A stretch of 64,000 nt of DNA. Source: Siculibacillus lacustris (GTDB lineage Bacteria; Pseudomonadota; Alphaproteobacteria; Rhizobiales; Ancalomicrobiaceae). Positions 28,380 to 37,905 of this stretch are shown piece after piece (the stretch's first letter is position 1; each line of letters opens with the position of its first letter). A program made the position numbers and the translations under genes. Location of the stretch: positions 19,474 to 83,473 of the forward strand of contig NZ_SJFN01000018.1 of NCBI RefSeq assembly GCF_004328075.1. Reading direction: 5' to 3'. The notes under the pieces were generated by a model. It ran no database searches. It was not told where the DNA came from and saw nothing but the letters and a program-made list of their open reading frames with translations.

Positions 28380-29635
28380 CCGACCTCTCGTCTCCGGCGA
28401 AGACGCCGTCGCGGCGCGCGAAGATCTCGGCCCGGACGCTGTGGTTGGCGGCCGGCGGGGCGGTGGTGGTGGCCGGCGTCGGCTGGGCCATCGCCGACCA
28501 CTATGCGACCGATCCGCTCGCCGGCGTGCTCACCGCGCCGGCGGTGGTCGGCGACGTCGAACTGGCGGTGCTGGCGACCGGCACGCTCAGACCGGTCAAG
28601 CTGGTGGCGGTCGGGGCTCAGGTGTCGGGCCGGGTGACGGCGATGAAGGTGGCCGTCGGCCAGATGATCAAGGCCGGGGATCTGGTCGCGACCATCGACG
28701 ACGTCAATCAGCAGAACGCCGCCAAGACGGCGCGGGCCGGTCTCGCCGCGGTCCAGGCGCAGTTGCAGGAGAAGCAGGCGACGCTGGCCTATGCGATGTC
28801 GGCGTTGGCGCGCGAGGAGATCACGCTGGCCGAAAAGGCGACGTCGCGCGACGCCTACGAAGTGGCCGCCACCACCGCCAAGACCACGCGCTTCCAGATC
28901 GCCGCGCTGACCGCGCAGATCGTCCAGGCGGAGGTGGCGGTGGCGACCGCCGACGTCGATCTCGGCTATACCCGGATCATCGCGCCGCAGGACGGTACGG
29001 TTCTGTTGGTGGTCACCCAGGAGGGCCAGACGGTCAATGCGGCGCAGTCGGCGCCGACCATCGTCATCCTCGGTCAGGTCGACCGCATGACGGTGCGCGC
29101 CGAGATCTCCGAAGCCGACGTGGTGCGGGTGAAGCCGGGCCAGGCGGTCTATTTCACCATCCTCGGCGATCTCGTGACCCGGTGGGACGCGAAGCTCGAG
29201 ACCCTCGATCCGGCGCCGGATTCGATCCGCTCGGATTCGAGCCTGGTCACCGCCAGCACGTCGTCGGCGACCAGCTCGTCGTCCTCGGCGAGCTCGGCCG
29301 CGGTCTACTACTACGGCCGTTTCGACGTCCCCAATCCGGAGGGCCGGCTCAAGACCTACATGACGGCCCAGGTCCACGTGATCCTCGGGGCGGCCAAGGG
29401 GGTGATCACCGTGCCGTCGTCGGCGGTGTCGGTCGACGCCGAGGGTGGCCACAGCGTCGACGTGGTCGGATCGGATTCGACGATCGTCGCGCGCGCCGTC
29501 GAGATCGGGATCGACGACAAGATCCGGGTCGAGATCCGTTCGGGGCTGAAGGTCGGGGAGAAGGTCGTCTCCAATCGCAAGTCGGCGGGCTTCACCAAGA
29601 CCACCAGCAACCGCCGGCCGCCGGGGGGTCTGTGA
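28376..29635 (+). CDS. macA: MacA-like periplasmic adaptor of an ABC exporter
   Basis: 419-aa membrane fusion protein. One N-terminal membrane anchor ([20 protein letters not shown], residues ~21-40), split biotinyl-lipoyl halves ([40 protein letters not shown]), a coiled hairpin between them, and a beta-barrel region. A Ser-rich insert (near residue 290, [16 protein letters not shown]) interrupts the barrel region, which is unusual. It overlaps the ndvB stop by 4 nt (ATGA) and precedes macB by 5 nt, so the three are co-transcribed. Exports macrolides, lipids or peptides in relatives; substrate here is unknown. No TolC gene is seen. Confidence 0.88.
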   Translation: MTDLSSPAKTPSRRAKISARTLWLAAGGAVVVAGVGWAIADHYATDPLAGVLTAPAVVGDVELAVLATGTLRPVKLVAVGAQVSGRVTAMKVAVGQMIKAGDLVATIDDVNQQNAAKTARAGLAAVQAQLQEKQATLAYAMSALAREEITLAEKATSRDAYEVAATTAKTTRFQIAALTAQIVQAEVAVATADVDLGYTRIIAPQDGTVLLVVTQEGQTVNAAQSAPTIVILGQVDRMTVRAEISEADVVRVKPGQAVYFTILGDLVTRWDAKLETLDPAPDSIRSDSSLVTASTSSATSSSSSASSAAVYYYGRFDVPNPEGRLKTYMTAQVHVILGAAKGVITVPSSAVSVDAEGGHSVDVVGSDSTIVARAVEIGIDDKIRVEIRSGLKVGEKVVSNRKSAGFTKTTSNRRPPGGL

Positions 29636-29640
29636 CCGCC

Positions 29641-31623
29641 ATGGCCGACGACCTGATCGTTCTGTCCAAGGTCTGCCGGGCTTTTCCGGCCGGCGACTCC
29701 TCGGTGCTGGTGCTGAAATCGATCGACCTGACCATCCGCCGCGGCGAGATGGTGGCGATCATCGGCGCTTCCGGATCGGGCAAGTCGACGCTGATGAACA
29801 TCCTCGGCTGCCTCGATCGGCCGTCCTCGGGCGACTACCGGATCGGCGGGCGGGCGACCGGCGACCTCGATCCGGACGAGTTGGCCGAGCTGCGCCGCGA
29901 GCATTTCGGCTTCATCTTCCAGCGCTACCACCTGCTCGCCGAACTGACCTCGCTGGGCAACGTCGAGATTCCGGCGATCTATTCGGGGCTGGCGCCGGAG
30001 GCGCGGCGGACCCGCGGCGCGGCGCTGCTCTCCCGGCTCGGGATGGCCGACCGATTGACGTTCCGCCCGGGACAGCTGTCGGGCGGCCAGCAGCAGCGCG
30101 TGTCGATCGCGCGCGCCCTGATGAACGGCGCCGACGTGATCCTCGCCGACGAGCCGACCGGGGCGCTCGACAAGAAGAGCGGCGAAGAGGTGCTGCGCAT
30201 CCTCGAGGAGCTCAACGCCGAGGGTCATACGGTGATCCTGGTCACCCACGACATGAGCGTGGCGCGCCGGGCGCACCGGATCGTCGAGATCTCCGACGGG
30301 GCGATCGTCGCCGACGGTCCGGCCGAGACCCGCGCGCCGGCGCCGCCGCCGTCGTCGGACGCGGCCTTCGCGACCAAGGCTGCGGTCGCGGCCCCGGCGA
30401 CGCCGCTGCGCGCCGCGCTCGATCGCTTCGGCGAGGCCTTCCTGATGGCGGTGCGGTCGATGAACGCCCACCGCCTACGCACCTTTCTGACCATGCTCGG
30501 GATCATCATCGGCATCGCCTCGGTGGTGGCGGTGGTGGCGCTCGGCGAAGGGTCGCGGCTCAAGGTGCTGGCCAACATCGCCAGCCTCGGTACCAACACG
30601 CTGGAGATCTTCCCCGGCAAGGACTTCGGCGACCTGCGCTCGGGCAAGGTGCGCACTTTGGTGCTCGGCGACGCCGAGGCGCTGGCGCGCCAGCCCTATG
30701 CCGCGGGGGTGACGCCGACGGTGTCGACGACCAGCACCCTGCGGCTCGGCGCGATCGAGGCCAGCGCCCAGGTCAGCGGCGTCGGCGCCGACTATTTCAC
30801 CGTCAAGGGCGCCAAGATCGCCTCGGGGCGGTTCTTCGACGCGGATTCGGTGCGGCGCCTGGCGCCGGAGGTGGTGATCGACGAGGCCACCCGGAAGACC
30901 CTGTTCGTCGACGCCGAAGCCGACGCCGATCCGGTCGGCCGGGTGATCCTGATCGGCAAGGTGCCGTCGACGATCGTCGGGGTGATGCAGAAGCAGCAGA
31001 GCGGCTTCGGGCCGAGCGGCAATCTCGCGGTGTTCCTGCCCTACACGACGGTCCAGGCACGGTTCACCGGCGACGACTCCCTGCGCTCGATCCTGCTGCT
31101 GGTCGGCGACGACACCGACACGACCCTGGCGGAGGAGGCGGCGACCACCTTCCTGCTCGCCCGCCACGGGCTCAAGGACTTCTTCGTCCTCAACACCGAC
31201 GACATCCGCCAGACCATCACCGCGACGACCCAGACCCTGACGCTCCTGGTTTCGGCGATCGCGGTGATCTCGCTGGTGGTCGGCGGCATCGGGGTGATGA
31301 ACATCATGCTGGTGTCGGTGTCGGAGCGGATCAAGGAGATCGGCGTGCGGATGGCGGTTGGCGCCCGGCGCTCGGACATTCTGCAGCAGTTCCTTACCGA
31401 GGCGGTGCTGGTGTGTCTGGTCGGCGGCGTCCTCGGCATCGCCACGGCGCTCGCCGCCGGCGGCATCTTCTCGCTGTTCGGGACCGGCTTCGCCTTCGTC
31501 TATTCGGTCACGTCGATCGTCTCGGCCTTCGGCGTGTCGACCCTGATCGGCGTCGCCTTCGGCTACCTGCCGGCCCGCAGCGCCGCCCAGCTCGATCCCG
31601 TGGTGGCGCTGGCGCGGGAGTGA
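29641..31623 (+). CDS. macB: MacB-like ABC exporter, fused ATPase and permease
   Basis: 660-aa half-transporter. Residues ~1-235 are the ATPase: Walker [10 protein letters not shown], signature LSGGQQQR, Walker [10 protein letters not shown] and H-loop VTHD. An Ala/Pro linker is followed by the first membrane helix ([20 protein letters not shown]), a large periplasmic MacB_PCD domain, and the FtsX-type domain with three helices ([40 protein letters not shown]). A GTG at 29632 would add three residues; ATG 29641 is preferred. It works as a dimer with MacA. Confidence 0.92.
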   Translation: MADDLIVLSKVCRAFPAGDSSVLVLKSIDLTIRRGEMVAIIGASGSGKSTLMNILGCLDRPSSGDYRIGGRATGDLDPDELAELRREHFGFIFQRYHLLAELTSLGNVEIPAIYSGLAPEARRTRGAALLSRLGMADRLTFRPGQLSGGQQQRVSIARALMNGADVILADEPTGALDKKSGEEVLRILEELNAEGHTVILVTHDMSVARRAHRIVEISDGAIVADGPAETRAPAPPPSSDAAFATKAAVAAPATPLRAALDRFGEAFLMAVRSMNAHRLRTFLTMLGIIIGIASVVAVVALGEGSRLKVLANIASLGTNTLEIFPGKDFGDLRSGKVRTLVLGDAEALARQPYAAGVTPTVSTTSTLRLGAIEASAQVSGVGADYFTVKGAKIASGRFFDADSVRRLAPEVVIDEATRKTLFVDAEADADPVGRVILIGKVPSTIVGVMQKQQSGFGPSGNLAVFLPYTTVQARFTGDDSLRSILLLVGDDTDTTLAEEAATTFLLARHGLKDFFVLNTDDIRQTITATTQTLTLLVSAIAVISLVVGGIGVMNIMLVSVSERIKEIGVRMAVGARRSDILQQFLTEAVLVCLVGGVLGIATALAAGGIFSLFGTGFAFVYSVTSIVSAFGVSTLIGVAFGYLPARSAAQLDPVVALARE

Positions 31624-31649
31624 GCGGGCGGCGGGCGCGAGACCCGCAG

Positions 31650-31670
31650 CCCCGGTCGGGCGAGCCGGGG
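31650..31670. terminator. Hairpin between convergent macB and 2-hydroxyacid dehydrogenase genes
   Basis: CCCCGG / CCGGGG stem with a 9-nt loop in the 57-nt convergent gap, extendable with mismatches. No T-tract. Confidence 0.35.
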
Positions 31671-31680
31671 TGCGGTTCGG

Positions 31681-32667
31681 TCAGGTCACTTCGTGCAGGG
31701 CGTGGCCGGTGGTCTCGAAGGCGGTGAGGTTGGCCATGGTCGTCTCGGCGATGGCGGTCAGCGCTTCGACGGTGAAGAAGGCCTGATGGCCGGTGATCAG
31801 CACGTTGGGGAAGGTCAGGAGCCGCGAGAACACGTCGTCGCGGATCACCTGATCGGACAGATCCTCGAAGAATAGGTCGCCCTCCTCTTCGTAGACGTCG
31901 AGGCCGAGCTGGGCGATGGTCCCGGCCTTCAGCGCCTCGATCACGTCGGTGGTCTCGATCAGGCCGCCGCGGCTGGTGTTGATCAGCATCATGCCGTGTT
32001 TCAGCGTGGCGATCGTCGCCTTGTCGATCATGTGCCGGGTCGAGGGCAGCAGCGGGCAGTGCAAGCTGACGATGTCGCTGATCGGCAGCAGCTCGGCGAG
32101 CGACATGTAGGTCACCCCGTCGGCGACGCAGGCGGGGTTGGGCGTCAAGTCGTGGGCGACGATCCGGCAGCCGAAGCTCTTCATGATCCGGGCGACGCCG
32201 GCGCCGATGCGGCCGGTGCCGACGATGCCGACGGTGCGGCCGGCGAGATTGAAGCCCATCAGCCCGTCGAGGGAGAAATTGCCTTCGCGGACCCGGGCAT
32301 AGGCGCGGTGGAGGTTGCGATCGAGGGCGAGGATCAGGGCCACCGTGTATTCCGATACAGCCTCGGGCGAATAGGCCGGGACGCGGGCGATGGTGATGCC
32401 GAGCCGCTTGGCGGCGGCGAGATCGACGTTGTTGAAGCCGGCCGAGCGCAGCGCGACGAGGCGGACACCGAGGGCGGCGAGTTCGGTCAGGACCTTCTCG
32501 TCGACCTGATCGTTGACGAAGGGGCAGATCGCGCCGGCGCCGCGCGCCAGGGGCACGGTGTCGGCGGTGAGATGGGCTTCGAGGAAGGTCAGGCGGTGAC
32601 GCGTCCCGGCGGCGGCCGACAGGAAGCGGCGATCGAACGGCTTGGTGCTGAAGATGGTCACGTCCAT
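31681..32667 (-). CDS. ldhA: D-2-hydroxyacid dehydrogenase, D-lactate dehydrogenase-like
   Basis: 328-aa NAD-dependent dehydrogenase that interconverts a 2-oxoacid (probably pyruvate) and its D-2-hydroxyacid (D-lactate). Substrate Arg and loop in VALRSAGFNNVDL; NAD fold TVGIVGTGRIGAGVARI (~150-166); second Arg region MMLINTSRGGLIET; catalytic Glu and acidic loop YEEEGDLFFED; catalytic His in ITGHQAFFT. These fit the fermentative LdhA group more than phosphoglycerate or glyoxylate enzymes. The promoter region has the shared box, suggesting induction together with the BON protein. Confidence 0.88.
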   Translation of the reverse strand: MDVTIFSTKPFDRRFLSAAAGTRHRLTFLEAHLTADTVPLARGAGAICPFVNDQVDEKVLTELAALGVRLVALRSAGFNNVDLAAAKRLGITIARVPAYSPEAVSEYTVALILALDRNLHRAYARVREGNFSLDGLMGFNLAGRTVGIVGTGRIGAGVARIMKSFGCRIVAHDLTPNPACVADGVTYMSLAELLPISDIVSLHCPLLPSTRHMIDKATIATLKHGMMLINTSRGGLIETTDVIEALKAGTIAQLGLDVYEEEGDLFFEDLSDQVIRDDVFSRLLTFPNVLITGHQAFFTVEALTAIAETTMANLTAFETTGHALHEVT

Positions 32668-32780
32668 GGCGAGGCCCTCCGGTGGCGGCCCCGCGGAGGC
32701 CGGCGGGGCGCGTGTCGACGCCCGATCGCACCGCCGGTCGCGGGAGGCGCGGGGCGGTGCGAGCGGGCGAGTGCGGCTTC

Positions 32781-32829
32781 GACCTTGGCGAAGGATCGCG
32801 GCGAGGACGAGGCCCGGAATCTACTCGAG
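32781..32829 (-). promoter_or_regulatory. Shared promoter box 3 (2-hydroxyacid dehydrogenase side)
   Basis: On the - strand: CTCGAGTAGATTCCGG (32829-32814), 26 nt, CAAGGTC (32787-32781). It matches boxes 1 and 2 at 14 of 16 bases with identical spacing. Confidence 0.5.
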
Positions 32830-32860
32830 ACGAGGGCTCGCGCGGCGGGCGCGGGCGGCG

Positions 32861-32909
32861 CTTGGGTGTATTCCGAGCCTGTCGGCGGGCGGGCGATCCG
32901 ACCTAGGGT
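32861..32909 (+). promoter_or_regulatory. Shared promoter box 4 (BON protein side)
   Basis: CTTGGGTGTATTCCGA at 32861-32876, 26 nt, CTAGGGT at 32903-32909. It is more diverged in the 5' half, but TTCCGA, the following CCTGTCG (as in box 2) and the spacing are kept. Confidence 0.5.
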
Positions 32910-33025
32910 CGGGGGCCGGCAAGCGGCTTCGGCGAATCGCGCCGATCGCGCCGTCTCGGCCACGTCCGCGTGCGGGCCGCGCCCCGGGGCGCCGCCGGCC
33001 GTGGGCCTCGACAGCGGAGACCACC

Positions 33026-33676
33026 ATGTCCGACGACAGTCGACTGCAGAAATCCGTGCTCGCCGAACTCGACTGGGAGCCGAGCGTCACGGCGGCCCAC
33101 ATCGGCGTCGCCGCCGAGGACGGGGTGGTGACCCTGACCGGGCACGTCGCCAGCTATCCGGAGAAGTTCGCCGCGGAATCCGCGGCGCGCGGGGTCAAGG
33201 GCGTGCGGGCGGTGGCCGAGGAACTCGAAGTGCGCCTGCCCTATGGCTTGAAGCGCAACGACGACGAGATCGCCAAGGCGGCGGTCGAACACCTCGCCTG
33301 GGATCAGGCGGTGCCGCCCGATGCGATCAAGGTCGCGGTGGAGAAGGGCTGGATCACCCTGTCCGGCGAGGTCCCCTGGAACTTCCAGAAGGAAGCGGCC
33401 GAGCGCGACGTGCGCGGCCTGTCGGGGGTGATCGGGCTGACCAATCACACCAAGATCAAGCCGAAGGTCGACGTCGCCGACGTCAGCGACCAGATCATGC
33501 ATGCCCTCGATCGCTCGTGGTTCTTCGACGAGCGCACCGTGTCGGTCACCGCCGCGGACGGCAAGGTCCATCTCTCCGGCACCGTCCGCTCCTGGCACGA
33601 GCGCAACGTCGCCGCGACGACCGCCTGGTCGGCGCCGGGGGTGATCGCGGTCGTCAACGACATCACCGTCGCCTGA
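33026..33676 (+). CDS. Triple BON-domain protein
   Basis: 216-aa protein made of three BON domains (about residues 3-70, 77-145 and 148-216), each with the VTLTGHV / ITLSGEV / VHLSGTV strand and a following helix. There is no signal peptide, so it is probably cytoplasmic or surface-associated from inside. BON proteins such as OsmY/Kbp are linked to osmotic and other stress and to membrane or phospholipid binding. ATG 33026 lacks a strong ribosome site (AGCGGAGA upstream). Shares its promoter type with the D-2-hydroxyacid dehydrogenase next to it. Confidence 0.88.
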   Translation: MSDDSRLQKSVLAELDWEPSVTAAHIGVAAEDGVVTLTGHVASYPEKFAAESAARGVKGVRAVAEELEVRLPYGLKRNDDEIAKAAVEHLAWDQAVPPDAIKVAVEKGWITLSGEVPWNFQKEAAERDVRGLSGVIGLTNHTKIKPKVDVADVSDQIMHALDRSWFFDERTVSVTAADGKVHLSGTVRSWHERNVAATTAWSAPGVIAVVNDITVA

Positions 33677-33710
33677 CGATTCGCCGGTCGACGGCGACGG
33701 GCGAATCGTC
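33675..33710. terminator. Hairpin overlapping the BON gene stop
   Basis: Perfect 11-bp stem GACGATTCGCC / GGCGAATCGTC with a 14-nt loop, starting inside the TGA stop. It also serves the convergent LysR gene. No T-tract. Confidence 0.55.
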
Positions 33711-33734
33711 GGTCGGCCGAGTCGCGGCCGGCCG

Positions 33735-34697
33735 TCAGGTGTCGGCGGCGTTGGAGCGCTGCATCTCCTCGCCGGCGAGTTCGAGCACGATCTCCATGAA
33801 TTCGCGGGTCATCGGCGACGGCCGGTCGCCGCGGCGGGTCAGCACGCCGTAGTCTTCGATCTGGCGCGCGAAGTCGAGCGGCAGCTTGGCCAGGAGCTTC
33901 TGGGCGACGAAGGCATCGACCGCCGAGCTCGGCAACACCGTCAGCATGTCGCTGGCCTGCAGCAGTTGCAGCGTCGTGAAGATCGACGTGGTCTCGACGA
34001 TGTTGACCGGGCAGGTCAGGCCGTGATCGGCGAGCGTGCCTTCGAACAGGCGGCGCGTCGGCGTGGTCAGCGGCTGGACGATCCACGGCCAGTCCATCAA
34101 CCGATGCAGCGTCAGGGCCGTCTCCTTCAGCAGCGGATGGTGCGGATTGGCGACGACGCACATCCGCGTCGCGCCGAGGTCGCGGAAGTCGAACCAGTTG
34201 TGCTGGTCCTCGCCGGTGTAGCGGCCGATCACCAGATCGAGGGTCTTTTCCTTCAGCTCTTCGAGCAGCAGATCGCTGGTGCGCTCCAGCACGCGGATCG
34301 ACACGCGCGGGTGGCGCTCCTTCATCCGCATGATGCAGGGCGACAGCAGAAAGGCGGCGCCGTAGGTCACGCCGACCTGCACGACGCCGTAGCCGCCGCG
34401 CTTCATCTGGTCGAGTTCCTCGATGAACTTGCCGGCGACGTTGAGGCTCTCGTGGGCGAAGCGCAGCACGAACTCGCCGATCTCGGTCGGTTTCATGTCG
34501 CGCGGCAGCCGCTCGAACAGTTCGAGGTCGAACAGGTCCTCGATGTCCTGGAGGATCTTGGTCGCCGCCGGCTGGGTGATGTTCAGCTGCTGCGCCGCGA
34601 CGTGCATGTTGTGGCTGCGGCCGAGCGCGTCGAGCAGGTGCAGGTGGCGGTAGCGCAGGCGGCTGCACAGCGTCTGCAGAGTGGGCGGCGAATGCAT
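33735..34697 (-). CDS. LysR-family transcriptional regulator (GbpR/PcaQ-like)
   Basis: 320-aa regulator. HTH at residues ~15-75 (LHLLDALGRSHNMHVAAQQL then ITQPAATKILQDIEDLF), and an effector-binding domain at ~105-305 (VQVGVTYGAAFLLSPCIMRM). The HTH and the start of the sensor domain resemble the GbpR/PcaQ branch. It is divergent from korAB, the usual LysR target arrangement. The promoter side carries a CCGAT-N4-ATCGG palindrome ~54 nt upstream. Likely effector: a 2-oxoacid or dicarboxylate (inference). Confidence 0.88.
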   Translation of the reverse strand: MHSPPTLQTLCSRLRYRHLHLLDALGRSHNMHVAAQQLNITQPAATKILQDIEDLFDLELFERLPRDMKPTEIGEFVLRFAHESLNVAGKFIEELDQMKRGGYGVVQVGVTYGAAFLLSPCIMRMKERHPRVSIRVLERTSDLLLEELKEKTLDLVIGRYTGEDQHNWFDFRDLGATRMCVVANPHHPLLKETALTLHRLMDWPWIVQPLTTPTRRLFEGTLADHGLTCPVNIVETTSIFTTLQLLQASDMLTVLPSSAVDAFVAQKLLAKLPLDFARQIEDYGVLTRRGDRPSPMTREFMEIVLELAGEEMQRSNAADT

Positions 34698-35179
34698 CGC
34701 GGTCTCCGACCGGAAGCCCCGTGGGGCGACCGGGAAGCCTCGACTGATAACCGATGGTAATCGGCGACGCCAGTTGAATTCATTGGAACGGCGACCGCGA
34801 CGGGGTTAGACGTCTTGAGCGAGAAAACACGGCGAGGTACTTGGGATTCATACGGATTCCTTCCCCCGCCGCAGAAAATGGCCCGAGGCGTGATCCCCCT
34901 GACGGTACTCTTCCCGACCCTCCGACCGCTCGAAGACGAGCGTCCCGGACGGCGGAATTTCCGGCTCCCCTCACGCACCCTGGGCGCTTCCCGAAGGACG
35001 CTCCCGACGAGACGATGACCACACCCGATCGCTAGTCGACGGACCTCCGTTCGGCCTGCGCCCCGTCGGCGCCGCCGCCGGCCGTCTCGACCGTCAGGTC
35101 CGTCGGACCGCCCCCAAGCTCTGGAACGAATGTCCCCGGTGACGATCGTCAGGATCGCCGCGCCGGGTGGAGTACGCTC
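34698..35179. promoter_or_regulatory. 482-bp divergent region with LysR-type operator
   Basis: Gap between the LysR gene and korA. At 34751-34764 CCGAT-GGTA-ATCGG is a perfect inverted repeat; with flanks it reads ATAACCGATGGTAATCGG, reminiscent of the PcaQ-type ATAACC-N4-GGTTAA site. The stretch 34770-34880 is AT-richer and likely carries promoter elements. The rest (34900-35160) is GC-rich with no convincing gene. korA has GGTGGAG 8 nt before its ATG. Confidence 0.45.
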
Positions 35180-36949
35180 ATGCATTCTCTCGTCGACACC
35201 GCGACCCTCGAACGGCCCGCGGCCGCACCGGCCTCCCGCTCGGTCTCTCTGGTGTTCACCGGTTCGGGTGGCGCCGGCGCCATGACCGCCGGTCAGATCC
35301 TCCTCGACGCTGCCGCCAAGGCCGGCTTCTACGGGCTGATGAGCCGCTCGATGGGGCCGCAGATCCGCGGCGGCGAGGCCGCCGCGATGCTGCGCCTGTC
35401 GAACCGGCCGGTCGCCGCGCTCGGCGACGGCTTCGATCTCCTGGTCGCCTTCGACTGGGGCAGCGTCGCGCGTTTCGCCGCCGAACTGCCGCTCGGACCG
35501 AAGAGTCTGGTCCTGGTCGACGACGAGCAGGGCGAGACCCCGGCCTTCGTGGTCGCCAGCGGCGCCGAAGTCCTGTGCCTCGCCTTCGAGCGGACCGCCG
35601 AGGCGATCCCCGACGGACGCGTCAACATGGTCGGCGTCGGCGCCGCCGCGCGCCTGATCGGGCTCGACCCGGACGGCCTCGTCGCGGCGATCGAGACCAA
35701 GCTCGGGCGCAAGGGCGCGGCCACCATCGCTGCCGCCAAGGCGGCGATCGAGGCCGGCGAACGGCTGGTCGCCGAGCATCCGCCGGTTGCCCGGCTCGGT
35801 CGCGGCGAGGGCAGCGCCGACGGCCGTTGGAACATCTCCGGCAACGAGGCGACCGGGCTCGGGGCGATCCGCGGCGGCATCGGCTTCGTCGCCGCCTATC
35901 CGATCACGCCCTCGACCGAAATCCTCGAATGGATGGCCCCGGCGCTGGAGAGGACCGGCGGCGTGCTGGTCCAGGCCGAGGACGAACTGGCCTCGATCAA
36001 CATGATCATCGGCGCGTCCTTCTCCGGCGTGCCGTCGATGACCGCGACCTCGGGTCCCGGCCTGTCCCTGATGAGCGAATCCCTCGGCCTGGCGGTCGCC
36101 TCGGAGACCCCGGTGGTGGTGGTCGACGTGATGCGCGGCGGTCCCTCGACCGGCATCCCGACCAAGTCGGAACAGTCGGATCTGGCGATCGCCCTCGACG
36201 GGCTGCACGGCGATGCGCCGCATCTGGTGCTGGCGCCGAACTCGATCGACGATTGTCTGGCCACCACCCAGTGGGCGGTGCATCTCGCCGAGAAGCTGCA
36301 GACCCCGGCGATCGTGCTGTCCGACCAGTCTCTCGGCCAGTCGCGGGTGGTCACCGACCGTCCGCCCGATCGGCCGTACCGGGCCGAACGGCTGGTCGCA
36401 GCGGCGGACACCGCGAATTATCGCCGCTATGCGGTGACCGAGAGCGGCGTGTCGCCGATGGCGATCCCCGGCACCCCCGGTCTCGCCCATGTCGCCGACG
36501 GCCTCGAGCACAGCGAGCGCGGTACGCCCTCGGCGGCGGCCGCCGATCATCAGCGCCAGCTCGACAAGCGGCAGGGCAAGCTCGACCGCTGCGACTACGG
36601 CGCCGACTGGGCCGACGTCGAGGGCGACGGCGCGGTGGCGATCGTCACCTGGGGCTCGGTCACCGGTCCGGCCCGCGAAGCCGCCGCTCGCCTGCGAGCG
36701 CGCGGCGAAGAGGTTCGCCTGATCTCGCTGCGGCTGCTGGCCCCGGCGCGTCCGGTCGAGATGGCGGCGGCTCTTTCCGGCGTCGAGCGGCTGCTCGTCG
36801 TCGAACAGAGCCATTCGAAGCAATTCCTCAAGTATCTGCGCGCAAACTACGACCTCCCGACCGCGACGAAGTCTTTCGCCCGGCCCGGACCTCTGCCGGT
36901 GCGCCCGGTCGAGATCGAAGCGCGTCTCAGTGATTGGAGCATGCAATGA
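35180..36949 (+). CDS. korA: 2-oxoglutarate (2-oxoacid):ferredoxin oxidoreductase, alpha subunit
   Basis: 589-aa fused gamma-alpha subunit. Residues ~22-195 form the gamma domain (VSLVFTGSGGAGAMTAGQIL; SMGPQIRGGEAAAMLRLS), and the alpha pyrimidine-binding domain follows (GGIGFVAAYPITPSTEILEW; TATSGPGLSLMSESLGLAVA; TGIPTKSEQSDL). With KorB and TPP it decarboxylates a 2-oxoacid to acyl-CoA while reducing ferredoxin, or runs in reverse. Two-subunit enzymes of this type usually act on 2-oxoglutarate. Overlaps korB by 4 nt. Confidence 0.9.
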   Translation: MHSLVDTATLERPAAAPASRSVSLVFTGSGGAGAMTAGQILLDAAAKAGFYGLMSRSMGPQIRGGEAAAMLRLSNRPVAALGDGFDLLVAFDWGSVARFAAELPLGPKSLVLVDDEQGETPAFVVASGAEVLCLAFERTAEAIPDGRVNMVGVGAAARLIGLDPDGLVAAIETKLGRKGAATIAAAKAAIEAGERLVAEHPPVARLGRGEGSADGRWNISGNEATGLGAIRGGIGFVAAYPITPSTEILEWMAPALERTGGVLVQAEDELASINMIIGASFSGVPSMTATSGPGLSLMSESLGLAVASETPVVVVDVMRGGPSTGIPTKSEQSDLAIALDGLHGDAPHLVLAPNSIDDCLATTQWAVHLAEKLQTPAIVLSDQSLGQSRVVTDRPPDRPYRAERLVAAADTANYRRYAVTESGVSPMAIPGTPGLAHVADGLEHSERGTPSAAAADHQRQLDKRQGKLDRCDYGADWADVEGDGAVAIVTWGSVTGPAREAAARLRARGEEVRLISLRLLAPARPVEMAAALSGVERLLVVEQSHSKQFLKYLRANYDLPTATKSFARPGPLPVRPVEIEARLSDWSMQ

Positions 36950-37806
36950 GCATTCGCGGCAATCTGGCCCTCCGTCAGGACGCCCCCGCGCCGCTGCGCG
37001 CCGCCGACTTCCGGTCGGACGTCGATCCGATCTGGTGTCCGGGCTGCGGTCATCATGCGTTGCTTCTCGCCGTGACCACCGCGCTCGCCGAGCTCGGCGT
37101 CGCCCACGAGAACGTCGCCTTCGTCTCCGGCATCGGCTGCTCGTCGCGGATTCCGGCCTACACCAACGTCTACGGCTTCCACGGCGTCCACGGCCGGGCG
37201 CTGCCGACCGCCACCGGCGTCAAGCTCGCCCGTCCCGACCTGACGGTGATCGCCGCGGGCGGCGACGGCGACGGATTGTCGATCGGCGGCAACCACTTCA
37301 CTCATGCCTGCCGGCGCAACGTCGACATGACCTACATCGTCATGGACAATCAGGTCTACGGCATGACCAAGGGCCAGGCCTCGCCGACCACCTCGGCCGA
37401 CTGGTCGGGCTCCAAGCTGACGCCGCACGGCACCGGCATCTCGCCGGTCGAGCCGGCGCGTCTGGCGCTGGTCGCCGGGGCCAATTTCATCGCCCGCGGC
37501 TTCTCCGGCCAGCCCAAGGAGGTCGCCAAGCTGATCGTCGCGGCGGTCCGCCACCCCGGCTTCTCCTTCGTCCACGTGCTGAGCCCCTGCGTGACCTATC
37601 GCAAGGAGCAGCGCGAGTGGAAGCACGCCGTCCACCCGAGCCTCGACGCCGCGCCGCCGTCGCGGATGGACGAGGCGATGCACCGGCTCGCCGACGACGA
37701 CGGCTTCACCACCGGCATCCTGTTCTCCGGCGACCGCCCGGCCTTCGCCCCCGATCGGCAGCAGCGGATGGCGATCGGCAGCTTCGACGCCCAGTTCGCC
37801 GCCTGA
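36946..37806 (+). CDS. korB: 2-oxoglutarate (2-oxoacid):ferredoxin oxidoreductase, beta subunit
   Basis: 286-aa TPP-binding subunit. [4Fe-4S] Cys motif CPGCGHHALL (~residues 28-37), GIGCSSRIP, TPP/Mg motif GGDGDGLSIGGNHF followed by MDNQVYGMTKGQ, and the conserved Cys in VLSPCVTYRKEQREW. ATGA overlap with korA, with TTGGAG upstream. The short length and lack of extra ferredoxin domains fit the KorAB type. A terminator follows 26 nt after the stop. Confidence 0.91.
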   Translation: MSIRGNLALRQDAPAPLRAADFRSDVDPIWCPGCGHHALLLAVTTALAELGVAHENVAFVSGIGCSSRIPAYTNVYGFHGVHGRALPTATGVKLARPDLTVIAAGGDGDGLSIGGNHFTHACRRNVDMTYIVMDNQVYGMTKGQASPTTSADWSGSKLTPHGTGISPVEPARLALVAGANFIARGFSGQPKEVAKLIVAAVRHPGFSFVHVLSPCVTYRKEQREWKHAVHPSLDAAPPSRMDEAMHRLADDDGFTTGILFSGDRPAFAPDRQQRMAIGSFDAQFAA

Positions 37807-37831
37807 TCGGCAGCCACAGGGACTTCTCGTT

Positions 37832-37858
37832 CGCGGGGCCGTCGTCGACGGCCCCGCG
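37832..37858 (+). terminator. Terminator of the korAB operon
   Basis: 12-bp perfect GC stem (CGCGGGGCCGTC / GACGGCCCCGCG) with a GTC loop, followed by GTCGTTT. One of the best-formed hairpins in the window. Confidence 0.7.
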
Positions 37859-37905
37859 GTCGTTTCGGGGGACGGTCGGTGCGCCGACGAGCGAGCAGAC
37901 TCCGA

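Larger units (their letters stand above)
32668..33025. promoter_or_regulatory. 358-bp divergent regulatory region
   Basis: Separates the 2-hydroxyacid dehydrogenase gene (-) and the BON-domain gene (+). It holds two outward-facing shared promoter boxes with ~114-117-nt leaders and no gene-like frame. Confidence 0.6.

Noticed and set aside
34750..34785. GGAAC...GGTT upstream of korA as a general-stress (EcfG) promoter
   Set aside because: Spacing is ~14 nt, shorter than the usual 16-17, so the match is probably chance.
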